From the NCBI GenBank assembly GCA_013285505.1, contig CP053450.1, positions 3,518,796-3,582,795 of the forward strand: a DNA stretch of 64,000 bases. The letters are read 5' to 3'. This document shows positions 41,267-50,327 of this stretch, piece by piece. The notes under the pieces are model-generated. The model did not search any database. It was not told the origin of the DNA and worked only from the letters and a program-made list of their open reading frames with translations. The stretch's first letter is position 1, and each line of letters opens with the position of its first letter. The translations under genes were made by a program, and so were the position numbers. The DNA comes from Planctomycetota bacterium (lineage in GTDB: Bacteria; Planctomycetota; Phycisphaerae; Phycisphaerales; UBA1924).

Positions 41267-44188
41267 ATGGTCCACATCTCCCGCGTTGTGTCGTCGCTCT
41301 CCATCGTGGTCATCGCCGCCGGTTGCACCGCAGCCCCAAAGGCCCTCAGCGTCAGCCCCGGGCACGATGAACCCGCCATCGCACGCCGCGCAGAGGCCGA
41401 CGCGGTTGCGCCGCTCGACCAAACGCTTCGCAGAGCCTCGGCGTCGGCGTCCGAAACCCGCGTGGCGCGCACGGTCGCCAGCACACACCCTCTCACACAA
41501 CCATCCGGTCACCCGCTCGCCCGCCCCCTCACCCGAACCGACCTCCGCGACTTCGCCTTCCGCCCCATCGGCCCGGCCAACATGGGCGGACGCGTCGCCG
41601 ATCTGGCCTTCGCTCCCGGCAACGACGCCACCTTCTACGTCGGCTTCGCCACCGGCGGCGTCTTCAAGACCACCAACCGCGGCACCTCGCTCTCGCCGAT
41701 CTTCGACGATCAGCACACCGGCTCGATCGGCGCCATCGCCGTCGCCGACGCCCCCGAGAGCTGGCCCGGCTGGGCTGACGACGACGCAATCGAAGACCGC
41801 GCCGAGGCCGGCAAAGGCAAGATCGTCTGGGTCGGCACCGGCGAGGGCAACAACCGCAACAGCTCGTCGTGGGGCCACGGCGTCTACCGCTCGACCGACG
41901 GGGGCGGCAGCTTCGAGCACCTCGGGCTCGAGGCCACACACAACATCCCGCAGCTCGCGGCCGACCCGCGCGACCCCGACGTCTGCTACGTCGCCGCCCT
42001 CGGCCCGCTCTGGAACGAGAGTTCGGATCGGGGCCTCTACAAGACCACCGACGGCGGCGCGACCTGGAGCAACGTCCTCGCGATCGACAACACCACCGGC
42101 TGCTGCGATGTTGTGCTCGATCCGGACAACCCCGACACCGTCTACGCCGCGATGTACACCCGCATCCGCACCGCCTGGAGCTACACCAGCGGCAGCGAGC
42201 AGGGCGGGATCTACAAGTCCACCGACGGCGGCGCGACCTGGACCAAGCTCACCAACGGCCTGCCCAACCGCACCTCGCGCATCGGCATGTCGATCCACAG
42301 GTCCGACCCGCGCATCCTTGTCGCCGTCGTCGCCAGCGACGAGGGCGGCTGGGGCACCGAGCCCTTCGACAACTTCAGCCGCGTCGGGGGCGTCTTCCGC
42401 ACCGAAGACGGCGGCGAAACCTGGGAACGCGTCAGCCCGCTCGCCCCGCGGGCGTTCTACTTCTCCCGCATCGCGATCGATCCGGTAGACCCCGACCGCG
42501 TCTACCTGCCCGGCTGGACGGTGTACACCTCTGACGACGGCGGGCGCACCTTTGCCAACGCGACCAACAAGAAGCCCCATGTGGATATCCACGCCTTCGA
42601 GATCAACCCCGACGACACCGACCACCTGCTCATGGGCACCGACGGCGGGATCTACCAGTCCTTCGACCGCGGCTCAACCTGGCAGTACATCGACTCGGTC
42701 GCCGCCGGGCAGTTCTACAACATCGGCGTCGATCTCTCCGAGCCCTACCGCGTCGCCGGCGGGCTGCAGGACAACGGCACCTGGATGGCCCCCAGCCGCA
42801 CGATGTGGAACTCCGGCCCCGACCCCTTCATGGGCACCGGCAATGTCGGCGTGACCAACCACGACTGGCGGTTCATCTCCGGCGGCGACGGCTTCGGCGT
42901 CGCTTTCGAGCTCGGCCACCCCGAGGGCGAGCATGATTATTTCTACTCCGAGAGCCAGGGCGGCTACCTCGGCCGCGTGGACCTGACGACCGGCGAGCGT
43001 CGCCAACTCAGGCCCTCGCCCAAGGAGGGCGAGCAGGCCTTCCGCTTCAACTGGAACGCGCCCTTCTTCATCTCCCCCCACGACCACACCACGCTCTATC
43101 TCGGCGGCAACCACGTCTTCAAGCTCACCCAGCGCGGCGAGCGCTGGGTGAAGATCAGCCCCGACCTCTCCACGCAGGTCGTCGAGAAGATCACCACCGT
43201 CGGCTCCGACGCCGAGACGCACGGCACCCTCGTCAGCCTCGCCGAGAGCGAACTGGCGGCCGGGCTGCTCTGGGCCGGCACCGACGACGGACGCATCCAC
43301 CTGACCAGTACCGACGGAGGCAGTTGGACCGACGTCACCCCCGACACCGTCGCCGGTCGCTATATCTCCAAGATCGAGCCCTCGCGATTCGACCGCGACA
43401 CGGTCTACGTCGCCATCGACGGCCACCGCTCCGGCAACTACCAACCGACCGTCCTCATGACCGAGGACGCGGGCGCGACCTGGACCGACATCACCGGCGA
43501 CCTGCCCGCGGCCCCCGCCGGCGGGTGCGTCAAGGTTGTGCGCGAGGACCGGCAGAACCCCAACGTCCTCTACTGCGGCACCGAGCGCGGACTCTTCGTC
43601 ACGCTCGACCGGGGCGGCCACTGGATGAGCCTCTCCGGCGGCCCCGAAGGCCAGGTCGACCACGGACCCACCCTTCCGCCGGTACCGGTGGACGACATCG
43701 TCCAGCACCCCCGGACGCTCGACCTGGTCGTCGGCACGCACGGGCGCTCGATCTTCATCCTCGACGACGCCTCGTTCTTCGGCCAGTGCACGCCGGAGGT
43801 GCTCGACGCCGACCTCCACGCCTTCGAGACCCAGCCCGCACGGCCGCGCCTGGAGTTCTGGTACGACGGCTTCTACGGCGACAACTTCTTCACCGCCCCC
43901 AACCCCGCGGCGGGCGCGCAGATCACGTACTTCGTCAAGGAGGACCACTACGACGGCGCCAGCATCAAGATCGCCGACAGCGCGGGCAACACCGTTCTCA
44001 CCCTCTCCGGCCCCGGCCGCGCGGGGCTGCACCGGGTCGCGTGGGACCTTCAGGCCGACCCCAAGACCCGCATCGTGGACCCGGCGGTGGGCGTCGAGTT
44101 TGTCGATCCCGGCGCCTACACCGTGAAGGTCACCATCGGCGATGATCTCGAGTCCGAGACCTCCGTCGAGGTGCTGCCGCTGCGATAG
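41267..44188 (+). CDS. Lipoprotein with BNR/VPS10-like (sortilin-type) beta-propeller repeats
   Basis: The 973-residue protein has a lipobox, SLSIVVIAAGC (Cys about residue 19), so it is membrane-anchored in the periplasm. Many Asp-box repeats SxDGGxTW occur (STDGGGSF, TTDGGATW, STDGGATW, TEDGGETW, SDDGGRTF, TEDAGATW), the mark of BNR/VPS10 propellers, in the order seen in secreted 'glycosyl hydrolase' propellers of planctomycetes and Bacteroidetes. A C-terminal beta-sandwich (YTVKVTIGDDLESETSVEVLPL) follows. Catalysis is unproven. AAGGAG lies eight bases before the ATG at 41267. The region after the lipobox contains a 28-bp sequence shared with an intergenic repeat at 35630. Confidence 0.85.
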   Translation: MVHISRVVSSLSIVVIAAGCTAAPKALSVSPGHDEPAIARRAEADAVAPLDQTLRRASASASETRVARTVASTHPLTQPSGHPLARPLTRTDLRDFAFRPIGPANMGGRVADLAFAPGNDATFYVGFATGGVFKTTNRGTSLSPIFDDQHTGSIGAIAVADAPESWPGWADDDAIEDRAEAGKGKIVWVGTGEGNNRNSSSWGHGVYRSTDGGGSFEHLGLEATHNIPQLAADPRDPDVCYVAALGPLWNESSDRGLYKTTDGGATWSNVLAIDNTTGCCDVVLDPDNPDTVYAAMYTRIRTAWSYTSGSEQGGIYKSTDGGATWTKLTNGLPNRTSRIGMSIHRSDPRILVAVVASDEGGWGTEPFDNFSRVGGVFRTEDGGETWERVSPLAPRAFYFSRIAIDPVDPDRVYLPGWTVYTSDDGGRTFANATNKKPHVDIHAFEINPDDTDHLLMGTDGGIYQSFDRGSTWQYIDSVAAGQFYNIGVDLSEPYRVAGGLQDNGTWMAPSRTMWNSGPDPFMGTGNVGVTNHDWRFISGGDGFGVAFELGHPEGEHDYFYSESQGGYLGRVDLTTGERRQLRPSPKEGEQAFRFNWNAPFFISPHDHTTLYLGGNHVFKLTQRGERWVKISPDLSTQVVEKITTVGSDAETHGTLVSLAESELAAGLLWAGTDDGRIHLTSTDGGSWTDVTPDTVAGRYISKIEPSRFDRDTVYVAIDGHRSGNYQPTVLMTEDAGATWTDITGDLPAAPAGGCVKVVREDRQNPNVLYCGTERGLFVTLDRGGHWMSLSGGPEGQVDHGPTLPPVPVDDIVQHPRTLDLVVGTHGRSIFILDDASFFGQCTPEVLDADLHAFETQPARPRLEFWYDGFYGDNFFTAPNPAAGAQITYFVKEDHYDGASIKIADSAGNTVLTLSGPGRAGLHRVAWDLQADPKTRIVDPAVGVEFVDPGAYTVKVTIGDDLESETSVEVLPLR

Positions 44189-44215
44189 TCGGGTGATATC
44201 TCCCGGGAACACCCC

Positions 44216-44298
44216 GTGTGGCATGCCCACGCTTCGTGGGCATGGAGTACTGCAACGGGTGTCAAGGCACATGCCCACGAAGCGTGGGCATGCCACAC
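44216..44298. repeat. Nested palindromes: 29-bp inverted repeat of two self-complementary hairpins
   Basis: 44216-44244 and 44270-44298 are perfect 29-bp inverted copies. Each contains the self-complementary CATGCCCACG-CTT/GAA-CGTGGGCATG hairpin, so RNA could fold as two hairpins or one long stem. It lies in the 227-bp gap between the BNR lipoprotein and the ferredoxin. The outer sequence GTGTGGCATGCCCACG resembles REP-type elements in other planctomycetes. Confidence 0.9.
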
Positions 44299-44415
44299 GA
44301 GCCACCCTCGGGGTCCACTTTCGCCGGCGCGGCGCATAGGATCGACAAACCGTCCCCCACCACCCCCGGCGGCGGCCGCGTACCCGGCCGCCCCGATTGA
44401 CCGAGACTTTGCCCT

Positions 44416-44685
44416 ATGACCCACATCATCGCCGAGCCGTGCATCGCGACCAAGGACACCTCCTGCGTCGAGGTCTGCCCCGTCGACTGCATTCACCCGA
44501 CCAAGGACGATCCCGACTTCGAGACCGCCGAGCAGCTCTTCATCGACCCCGACACCTGCATCGACTGCGGGCTGTGCGTGGACGAGTGCCCGGTCAAGGC
44601 GATCTTCCCCGAGGAAGACCTGCCGGATGAGTGGAGCAAGTTCACCCAGCTCAATCTCGACTACTACGAGAACCAGAACGGCTGA
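44416..44685 (+). CDS. 7Fe ferredoxin (3Fe-4S/4Fe-4S)
   Basis: The 89-residue protein carries electrons in the cytoplasm. The Cys spacing is C9, C17, C21, C25, C48, C51, C54, C58, which matches Azotobacter-type ferredoxin I shifted by one in the first half. By analogy, C9, C17 and C58 should bind a [3Fe-4S] cluster; C21, C48, C51 and C54 should bind a [4Fe-4S] cluster; C25 would be the free Cys. Opening residues THIIAEPCIATKDTSCVEVC fit the FdxA group. It lies 63 bp upstream of pyrD, on the same strand, which suggests co-transcription. Physiological partner unknown. Confidence 0.9.
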   Translation: MTHIIAEPCIATKDTSCVEVCPVDCIHPTKDDPDFETAEQLFIDPDTCIDCGLCVDECPVKAIFPEEDLPDEWSKFTQLNLDYYENQNG

Positions 44686-44748
44686 CCGGTCGCCGCGGTC
44701 GCCGCGGTCGCCGCACCTCACCGGCCTCGGCGACGCGGCTCCCCATCG

Positions 44749-45750
44749 ATGCCCAGCCCCACGCCCATCTCGCCCGCTTCGCCCATCTCGGTCGACCTCG
44801 CGGGGGTGCCCCTCCGCTCGCCGGTGCTGATGGCCGCGGGCACGGCGGGCACGCTCGACGAGATGGCCGGCGTGGTGGATCTGTCCCGCGTCGGCGGGCT
44901 GGTCACCAAGTCGATCACGCGCCACCCCCGCGAGGGCAACCAGACCTGGCGCATCCTCGAGTGCAAGGTCGGCATGCTCAACGCGATCGGCCTGGCCAAC
45001 ATCGGCATCGCCGAGTTCGAGGAGCACATCGCCCCGCGGGTCGGCTCGCTGCCCACCACGGTGATCGGCTCGATCGCCGGCTTCTCGATCGACGACTACG
45101 TGCAGGTCGCGGCCGCGATGGACGGCATCGAGGCGATGCCCGCGGTCGAGCTGAACGTCTCCTGCCCCAACGTCCACGGGGGGCTCGAGTTCGGTGCCGA
45201 CCCCGCCCTGCTGCGCGAGCTGGTCGCGGCCGTGCGTCCGGCCCTGCCCGAGACGCGGCTCTTGGTCAAGCTCAGCCCCGTCGCCGTCGCCGCCCCGAAC
45301 AGCATCACCGACTTTGCGCGCGCAGCCATCGAGAGCGGGGCCGAGCCCAACGGCCCCAACCGGCGGCCCGGCGCCGACGGGCTCTGCATCGCCAACACCG
45401 TCCCGGCGATGGGTATCGACGTCCGCACCCGCCGCCCGCGGCTGGCCAATGTCACCGGCGGCCTCTCCGGCCCCGCCGTCCACCCGATCGCCGTCAAGCT
45501 GGTCTACGACGCCCACCGCCTGGTCTGCCGCGAGGCGGGCGTGCCGATCGTCGGCATCGGCGGCGTGCTGACGTGGGAGGACGCGGCCGAGTTCATCCTC
45601 GCGGGGGCGACGGCGGTCGAGGTCGGGACGGGGCTGTTCGTGGACCCGAAGCTGCCGATCAAGCTCGCCCGCGGGCTGGAGACGTGGGTGCGGCGGCAGG
45701 GCGTGGCCAACATCGGCGAACTGGTCGGTGCCCTGCGGCTGGACGGGTGA
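44749..45750 (+). CDS. pyrD: Dihydroorotate dehydrogenase, class 1
   Basis: This enzyme oxidises dihydroorotate to orotate in pyrimidine synthesis. The 333-residue flavoprotein (FMN) has the class 1 catalytic Cys (C139) in ELNVSCPN, where class 2 enzymes use Ser. FMN-binding motifs include VGIGGVLTWEDAAEFILAGA and VEVGTGLF near the end. Class 1B enzymes pass electrons to a PyrK Fe-S flavoprotein; no pyrK is visible here, so the electron acceptor cannot be assigned. Short 9-bp tandem repeats (GGTCGCCGC x3, 44688-44714) lie ahead of it. Confidence 0.92.
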   Translation: MPSPTPISPASPISVDLAGVPLRSPVLMAAGTAGTLDEMAGVVDLSRVGGLVTKSITRHPREGNQTWRILECKVGMLNAIGLANIGIAEFEEHIAPRVGSLPTTVIGSIAGFSIDDYVQVAAAMDGIEAMPAVELNVSCPNVHGGLEFGADPALLRELVAAVRPALPETRLLVKLSPVAVAAPNSITDFARAAIESGAEPNGPNRRPGADGLCIANTVPAMGIDVRTRRPRLANVTGGLSGPAVHPIAVKLVYDAHRLVCREAGVPIVGIGGVLTWEDAAEFILAGATAVEVGTGLFVDPKLPIKLARGLETWVRRQGVANIGELVGALRLDG

Positions 45751-45778
45751 CTGACCGGGCCAGCAAGGCAGAACGAGC

Positions 45779-46328
45779 AAGGCAGAACGCAGAGGACGCA
45801 GAGGGGACGCAGAGGGGACGCAGAGGACGCAAAGCGGAATGGGTGGGTGGGGCGAACCTTGCGCGGTCCGGGCGTTATGGGGCGTTCGACGACGACCGTA
45901 GACGGCCCGACAAGAGCAAAAGGACGTGCTCCAAGAGCCGTTGGACGCTCTACAAGAGCCGTTGATGGCCCGACAAGAGCCGTTGGACGCTCTACAGGAG
46001 CCGTTGATGGCCCATCAAGAGCAGATGGACGCTCATCAGGAGCAGATGACCGTCTCACAGGAGCGTTTCCCCGCTGCGCCGGAGCCGAGCGCCCCTGCCC
46101 CAGAGCCCGGCAGCCTTGCCCAAGAGCCCGGCACCCTTGCCCAAGAGCATGGCACCATCGCCCAAGAGCGTGGCAGCCGTGCCGAAGAGCATGGCACCGC
46201 CCTATACCGCCCGTTTGCCGCTCCGCGCCCTCCGCGTGCTGCCGCCAGCCGAAGCCCACGCTCGCGCGTTGGGCCTCTTTCCTTGGCGTCCTTTGCGTCC
46301 TCTCTTTGCGGCCTCTGCGTTCTGCCTT
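45779..46328. repeat. Repeat cassette: 17-bp exact inverted ends with internal 21-bp tandem array
   Basis: AAGGCAGAACGCAGAGG at 45779-45795 is repeated in exact inverse orientation at 46312-46328. Next to the left arm are tandem copies of GACGCAGAGGG. Between the arms lies a degenerate 21-bp array: CAAGAGCCGTTGGACGCTCTA-like units from about 45940 to 46065, then CCCAAGAGCCCGGCAGCCTTG-like units to about 46200. Several reading frames stay open because 21 is divisible by 3, but no ribosome binding site or known protein is seen. It ends six bases from the ribE stop. I treat the 584-bp stretch (45751-46334) as non-coding. Confidence 0.85.
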
Positions 46329-46334
46329 TGGCCT

Positions 46335-46979
46335 CTACGCCCCGCCGCCGAGCAGCCCCGCGTAGTGCCGCATCACGTGGACGACCGTCCGGGCGAGCAC
46401 GTCGGTCTCGAGGTTCACCCGCGAGCCGACCGCCAGCGAGCCCAGCGTGGTCAGCTCGAGCGTGGTCGGGATGATCGCCACCTCAAACCAGCCGGGTGAC
46501 TTCTCACCGCCGACCTCCACCGCCGCGATCGTCAGCGAGACCCCGTCCACCGTCACCGAGCCCTTGGGCACCAGACAGGGCATGAGTTCGGCCGGCGGCG
46601 CGATGCGGATCCGCCACTCGCCCCCCGTGCTCAGCCCGGTCACCTCCCCCACGCCCTCGACGTGCCCCTGCACGACGTGGCCGTCCATCGGGGTCGCGGC
46701 GGTCATGCTCGCCTCGAGGTTGACCTCGTGGCCCGGCTCCAGCCCGCCGAGGGTGGTCTTGGCGAGGGTCTCGGGGATCGCGTCGAAGGCCAGCAGGCCG
46801 CCCCCACCATCGGTGCCGACCGGCTCGGCCAGCGTCAGGCAGCAGCCCGAGACGCAGACCGAGTCGCCCGGGCCGGGGCGGTGGGCCCAGTCGCCGGGGT
46901 CGATCCGCAGCCGCCGCCCCGCCGGCGTCGTTTCGCTGCTGATGAGGCGGCCCCTGGCACGGATGATCCCGGTGAACAT
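46335..46979 (-). CDS. ribE: Riboflavin synthase, alpha subunit
   Basis: This enzyme dismutates two 6,7-dimethyl-8-ribityllumazine molecules into riboflavin. The protein opens MFTGIIRARG, with the family Phe residue, and shows two lumazine-binding repeats. The first contains GDSVCVSGCCLTLAEPV and GHVVQGHVEGVGEV; the second contains GSVTVDGVSLTIAAV and DVLARTVVHVM. The 214-residue length is typical. AAGGA lies just before ATG 46979. No other rib gene is adjacent, and no FMN riboswitch was recognised upstream. Confidence 0.93.
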   Translation of the reverse strand: MFTGIIRARGRLISSETTPAGRRLRIDPGDWAHRPGPGDSVCVSGCCLTLAEPVGTDGGGGLLAFDAIPETLAKTTLGGLEPGHEVNLEASMTAATPMDGHVVQGHVEGVGEVTGLSTGGEWRIRIAPPAELMPCLVPKGSVTVDGVSLTIAAVEVGGEKSPGWFEVAIIPTTLELTTLGSLAVGSRVNLETDVLARTVVHVMRHYAGLLGGGA

Positions 46980-47152
46980 GGCTGATCCTTGGCGTGTGCT
47001 AGGCTGTGAGCGAGAGCCGATCCGGATTCCGGGCTTGACCGCACCGGCCCCGGGCTCGATACTCCCCCTCCGCCGTCGGCCCCAGCCGCGGCCCAATAGA
47101 AGCTCGGGGCGGGCCGGAAGGGCCCCTCCCCACCGTCAGGAGTGCTGCTGCG

Positions 47153-48391
47153 ATGACCAAGGTCACCAATGACCCGAGGCGTGTGTGCCGATCCGCCCTG
47201 CCTGCGCTGGCCTGCGCCGGGCGCAGAGCCGGGATCGCCGCGGCTGTCGTGACAATGGGCCTGACCGTCGGTCTGGCCGGCTGCGGCGGCTCGAGGCCGG
47301 CGACCACGACCGGCCCGACGTACAGCCCCGGCGCGACGAGGGCCCAGAACTCCAGCGCGAGCAAGCTCATCGAGCAACGCCGCGCCGAGTTCACGATCGA
47401 TCACGATATTTACGCCGATCTCGGGTACCGCCTCGACTGGCGCGGCTTCCCGGTGGTGCAGGCCGGTGAGGGGATCGAGTTCCTCGATGTCTACGGCGAC
47501 ATCGTGGTTGCGCACGAGTCCGGCGCGACCATCAGCGCCCTCGAGGCCTCCAACGGCGCCCTCCGCAACTCCAGCCAGGTCGCCAACCCGCTGACCCGGT
47601 TTGTCGGCAACCTGCGGGTGGACGACGACATCGTCGTCTCGAGCGACAACGAGATCTTCGTGTTCTCCACCGCCACCGGCGCACTCACCTCGCGGAGCAA
47701 GCTCAGCCGCGTGGTCACCACCCACCCGGTCTACGCCGCGGGGCAGGTCGTCTACGGCACCGCCATCGGGCATATTTACGCCCGTCAGGTCCGCCGGCCG
47801 ATCGACTCCTGGGCGTTCGATCTGGGCAGCCCCATCGACACCGACCCGGTGCTGGTGGGCTCCACCGTCGCGGCCGTCTCGCGCAACGGCGACATCGCCA
47901 TGATCGACGTGGGCACCGGCCAACTGGTCGGCAGGGCCAAGATCTACGGCGGGTGCGACGCGGCTCCGGTCGGCGGCGACGGCGCGGTCTTCTTCGCCAG
48001 CCTCGATCAGTCGATCTACGCCTTCGCCCCCGACGGGACGCAGCGTTGGCGCATCCGCACCGAGCAGCCCCTCCGCGTGACGCCGACCTACCACAACGGC
48101 GTGCTCTACGTGCCCACCAACGACAAGGGCCTCCGCGCGATCGACTCCATCACCGGCGCCGAGATCTGGGCCCAGAACCAGGTCGCCGGGCGGGTGATCG
48201 GCGTGCGCCAGGGCCGGCTGGTCACGTGGAACGGACGCGTCGCCAAGCTGCTGGACCCGGCCAGCGGCGACGTCGTCGCCTCGCACGAGCTGCCCGGTGT
48301 GGCGAGGCTCAAGCCCGACCGCTTCGAGGACGGCCACCTCTACGTGGTCAGCGACGGCGGGATCATCGCCAAGTTCCAGCCCCGCGACTGA
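47153..48391 (+). CDS. Lipoprotein with PQQ-type (BamB-like) beta-propeller
   Basis: The 412-residue protein has a lipoprotein signal with lipobox VGLAGC. Repeated propeller blades follow with the PQQ/BamB pattern of A.D..TG (GDGAVFFASLDQSIYAFAPDGTQRWR; GVLYVPTNDKGLRAIDSITGAEIWA). Such proteins sit in the periplasm, some acting in outer-membrane assembly as BamB does; no PQQ enzyme residues are evident. A divergent promoter region of about 170 bp separates it from ribE. Intact. Confidence 0.82.
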   Translation: MTKVTNDPRRVCRSALPALACAGRRAGIAAAVVTMGLTVGLAGCGGSRPATTTGPTYSPGATRAQNSSASKLIEQRRAEFTIDHDIYADLGYRLDWRGFPVVQAGEGIEFLDVYGDIVVAHESGATISALEASNGALRNSSQVANPLTRFVGNLRVDDDIVVSSDNEIFVFSTATGALTSRSKLSRVVTTHPVYAAGQVVYGTAIGHIYARQVRRPIDSWAFDLGSPIDTDPVLVGSTVAAVSRNGDIAMIDVGTGQLVGRAKIYGGCDAAPVGGDGAVFFASLDQSIYAFAPDGTQRWRIRTEQPLRVTPTYHNGVLYVPTNDKGLRAIDSITGAEIWAQNQVAGRVIGVRQGRLVTWNGRVAKLLDPASGDVVASHELPGVARLKPDRFEDGHLYVVSDGGIIAKFQPRD

Positions 48392-48468
48392 GCCCGGGCA
48401 CGCCTCTACCATCCGGCGTGTTCGCCGCGATCAGTCCATACCACCTGACCACACGCGAGCCGCCAGCC

Positions 48469-49409
48469 ATGGCGGCTCTGCTTTTGGCCGAGCGTTCGGT
48501 GACGTTCATGCCCTCGCCCCGCGGCACCCGCGAGGAGATCGAGCAGGCCGCCGCCGAATCGCCCGAATACGTCCGGTTCATGGAGACCTGGGCGTGGTCG
48601 ATGCCGCTCTGGAAGGACGGGCTGCTGGGCTCGGCGGCTGGACGACGGCGACGACGCCCTCGGCGACCTGCACACCGCGTGGACCCAGCTCGCCGGCGAC
48701 GAGCGGTACGCGAGCCTCCGGCCGCTCGCCCAGACCAGCCTGTTTGAGTGCCAGACCGAGTTCCTCGACGTGATTAGCCGCGACCTGCTCCGCGGCGGGC
48801 CCGACCCCGGCGTCAGCCTGCCGATGGCCGCGGGAATCGACCGCTTCGCCGCCCGGCGCGGGCTCATGGTAATGCGGTCGGGCGCCGCTCAGCGTGGCGC
48901 AGAAGGCCGAGCAGAAGCTCGGCCGCCGGGTCTTCGCCTTCGCCGCCCCGATGTTCGCGCAGGCGTCGGCCGAACGCATCCTCCGCGCCCGCGAGATCCT
49001 CTGCGAGGAGATCGACGAGCTGACTCTCGCGATGGGAGAACTCAACGAGCTGGTCATCCAGGGCAGCGAGCCGGGCGATGAGCGGGACGCCGTCGCGCGC
49101 ATCGAGCTGGCGGCGCGGGCGTACGCCGACGCGTTCGTCTCGGTCGCCGACTTCATCGCCTCCGGCGAACGCGACGAGCTGCACGTGATCGACCGTATGG
49201 CGACCTTCACGGCGGTCAGCCTCCCGGTGGACGCGGTGCTGCGGTCGGGTGTGAGCGCCATGCGGTCGCTGAGCCGCCAGCGTGGCGGTGCCCGCCGAAC
49301 GGAGGCGCAGGCCGCGGCGACGCAGACGCTCCCCGTTCTGGCCGACACGCTGGGCTCGAAGCGGGTGCTGAGCCTTGTCGTCAAGCCGCTCGGCGAACGC
49401 GTGCGATAA
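48469..49409 (+). CDS. Unidentified protein (two apparent frameshifts)
   Basis: I do not recognise this gene. Joining three frames gives ~312 residues: MPSPRGTREEIEQAAAESPEYVRFMETWAWSM..., then LDDGDDALGDLHTAWTQLAG..., then a helix-rich part, AERILRAREILCEEIDELTLAMGELNELV and ARIELAARAYADAFVSVADFIA. No signal peptide or cofactor motif. +1 shifts lie at GCGGCT 48634-48639 and GCGCCGC 48882-48888; correction gives LGSALDDGDD and SGALSVAQKAEQ. The start (48469 or 48508) is uncertain. A 135-bp repeat copy begins two bases after the stop. Confidence 0.65.
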
Positions 49410-49411
49410 AC

Positions 49412-49546
49412 AGAGCCGCGGGCGTGAGCACGCGGAAGAAGCGCGTCGCGCCCGGCGCCCGTTCGGATTCCTGCGGCGTCCGGAGGGCGGAACCACACCT
49501 CTCGGCGGAGTGCCCACCCCTTCCGCGTGCTTACGCCCGCGGCTCT
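49412..49546. repeat. 135-bp inverted-terminus repeat, copy 3 (inverted)
   Basis: Terminal inverted repeats are 49412-49436 (begins AGAGCCGCGGGCGTGAGCAC) and 49522-49546. The interior, read on the minus strand, aligns with copies 1 and 2 (GGGGTG, CGCCGAGAGGT versus CGCCGAGAAGT), so this copy lies in the opposite direction. Length is 135, as in copy 2. A partial end sequence, GCCCGCGGCTCTG, is repeated again at about 49565-49577. Confidence 0.85.
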
Positions 49547-49577
49547 GACATGAGGCGTGCCGTCGCCCGCGGCTCTG

Positions 49578-50312
49578 TCAGAAGCCGCTCGGGTCGTCCA
49601 GCCCCCGCCGTCTCGGCAGGATCGGCTCGTCGACCCCGATCGCCGCCCGGCATGCTGCGGCGAGCGCCTGGTGCAGCTTCTCGTGCTCGGGATGCGCTTC
49701 GAGAAAGTCGAGCAGGTCGTCGACGCGGTAGTGCGGGTGGTCGGCCTCGTCGAGTGCGGCTATCGCGGCATCGCCCAGCGCCTCGCTTGCGCGCACAAAC
49801 CACTCGGTCGGGGGCAGCCGGTCGTCCTCGTCCTTGCTCACCGAGGTCTCGACGCGCTCGACCGGCCACGGCGGGTCGATCTGCACGCGGATCACCATCG
49901 GCCCCACCCCAACCACCGGCCACTTGCCGGTGCGGGTCAGCGGCTCGCGCGTGAGCACGCTCGCGGGGATCTTGCGCCGGTCGAGTGTCTCGCGCAGGCT
50001 GCGCCCGTCGCGCCCGATCATCGGCGGCTGCAGCAGATAGAGCCCCGGCACCAGCGGTGAGGGGAGATCGCGCTGACGCCGAACGAGCGCCACCGCCCCG
50101 GTGTCCCACGCCTGCTCCCGCTTCTGCCGGCGGGCCTCCTGGAGGGGCAGGCAGATGCGGGCCATGCGTTCGAAGTCGTTGATCCGCCGCGCGGCGCGGA
50201 GCGCCCGATCGGCCTCGCGCTCGGCCTCGAAGTACGCGCAGTCCGCCAGGTGGCGGCTCGCACGTTCCATCATCTCGTCGATCGGTGGTGGCGACGGGTC
50301 CAAACGACTCAC
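49578..50312 (-). CDS. Conserved hypothetical protein
   Basis: An intact 244-residue frame with no family that I recognise. The N-terminal third is helical and rich in Arg/Ala (ERASRHLADCAYFEAEREADRALRAARRINDFERMARICLPL), resembling a TPR-like hairpin. The rest contains PLVPGLYLLQPPMIGRDGRSLRETLDRRKIP, and a C-terminal HPHYRVDDLLDFLEAHPEHEKL. No signal peptide. It lies 15 bp downstream of the equally unknown gene at 50328 on the same strand and so probably belongs to the same transcript. Confidence 0.65.
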   Translation of the reverse strand: MSRLDPSPPPIDEMMERASRHLADCAYFEAEREADRALRAARRINDFERMARICLPLQEARRQKREQAWDTGAVALVRRQRDLPSPLVPGLYLLQPPMIGRDGRSLRETLDRRKIPASVLTREPLTRTGKWPVVGVGPMVIRVQIDPPWPVERVETSVSKDEDDRLPPTEWFVRASEALGDAAIAALDEADHPHYRVDDLLDFLEAHPEHEKLHQALAAACRAAIGVDEPILPRRRGLDDPSGF

Positions 50313-50327
50313 AAACGACCTTTCGGC

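Noticed and set aside
45926..46474. Possible protein of QEPLDAL-type heptad repeats
   Set aside because: It comes from a degenerate 21-bp array, overlaps the ribE 3' end in antisense, has no ribosome binding site, and other frames are equally open.
46980..47152. FMN riboswitch upstream of riboflavin synthase
   Set aside because: I could not find the conserved RFN box sequences in the short gap upstream of ribE.
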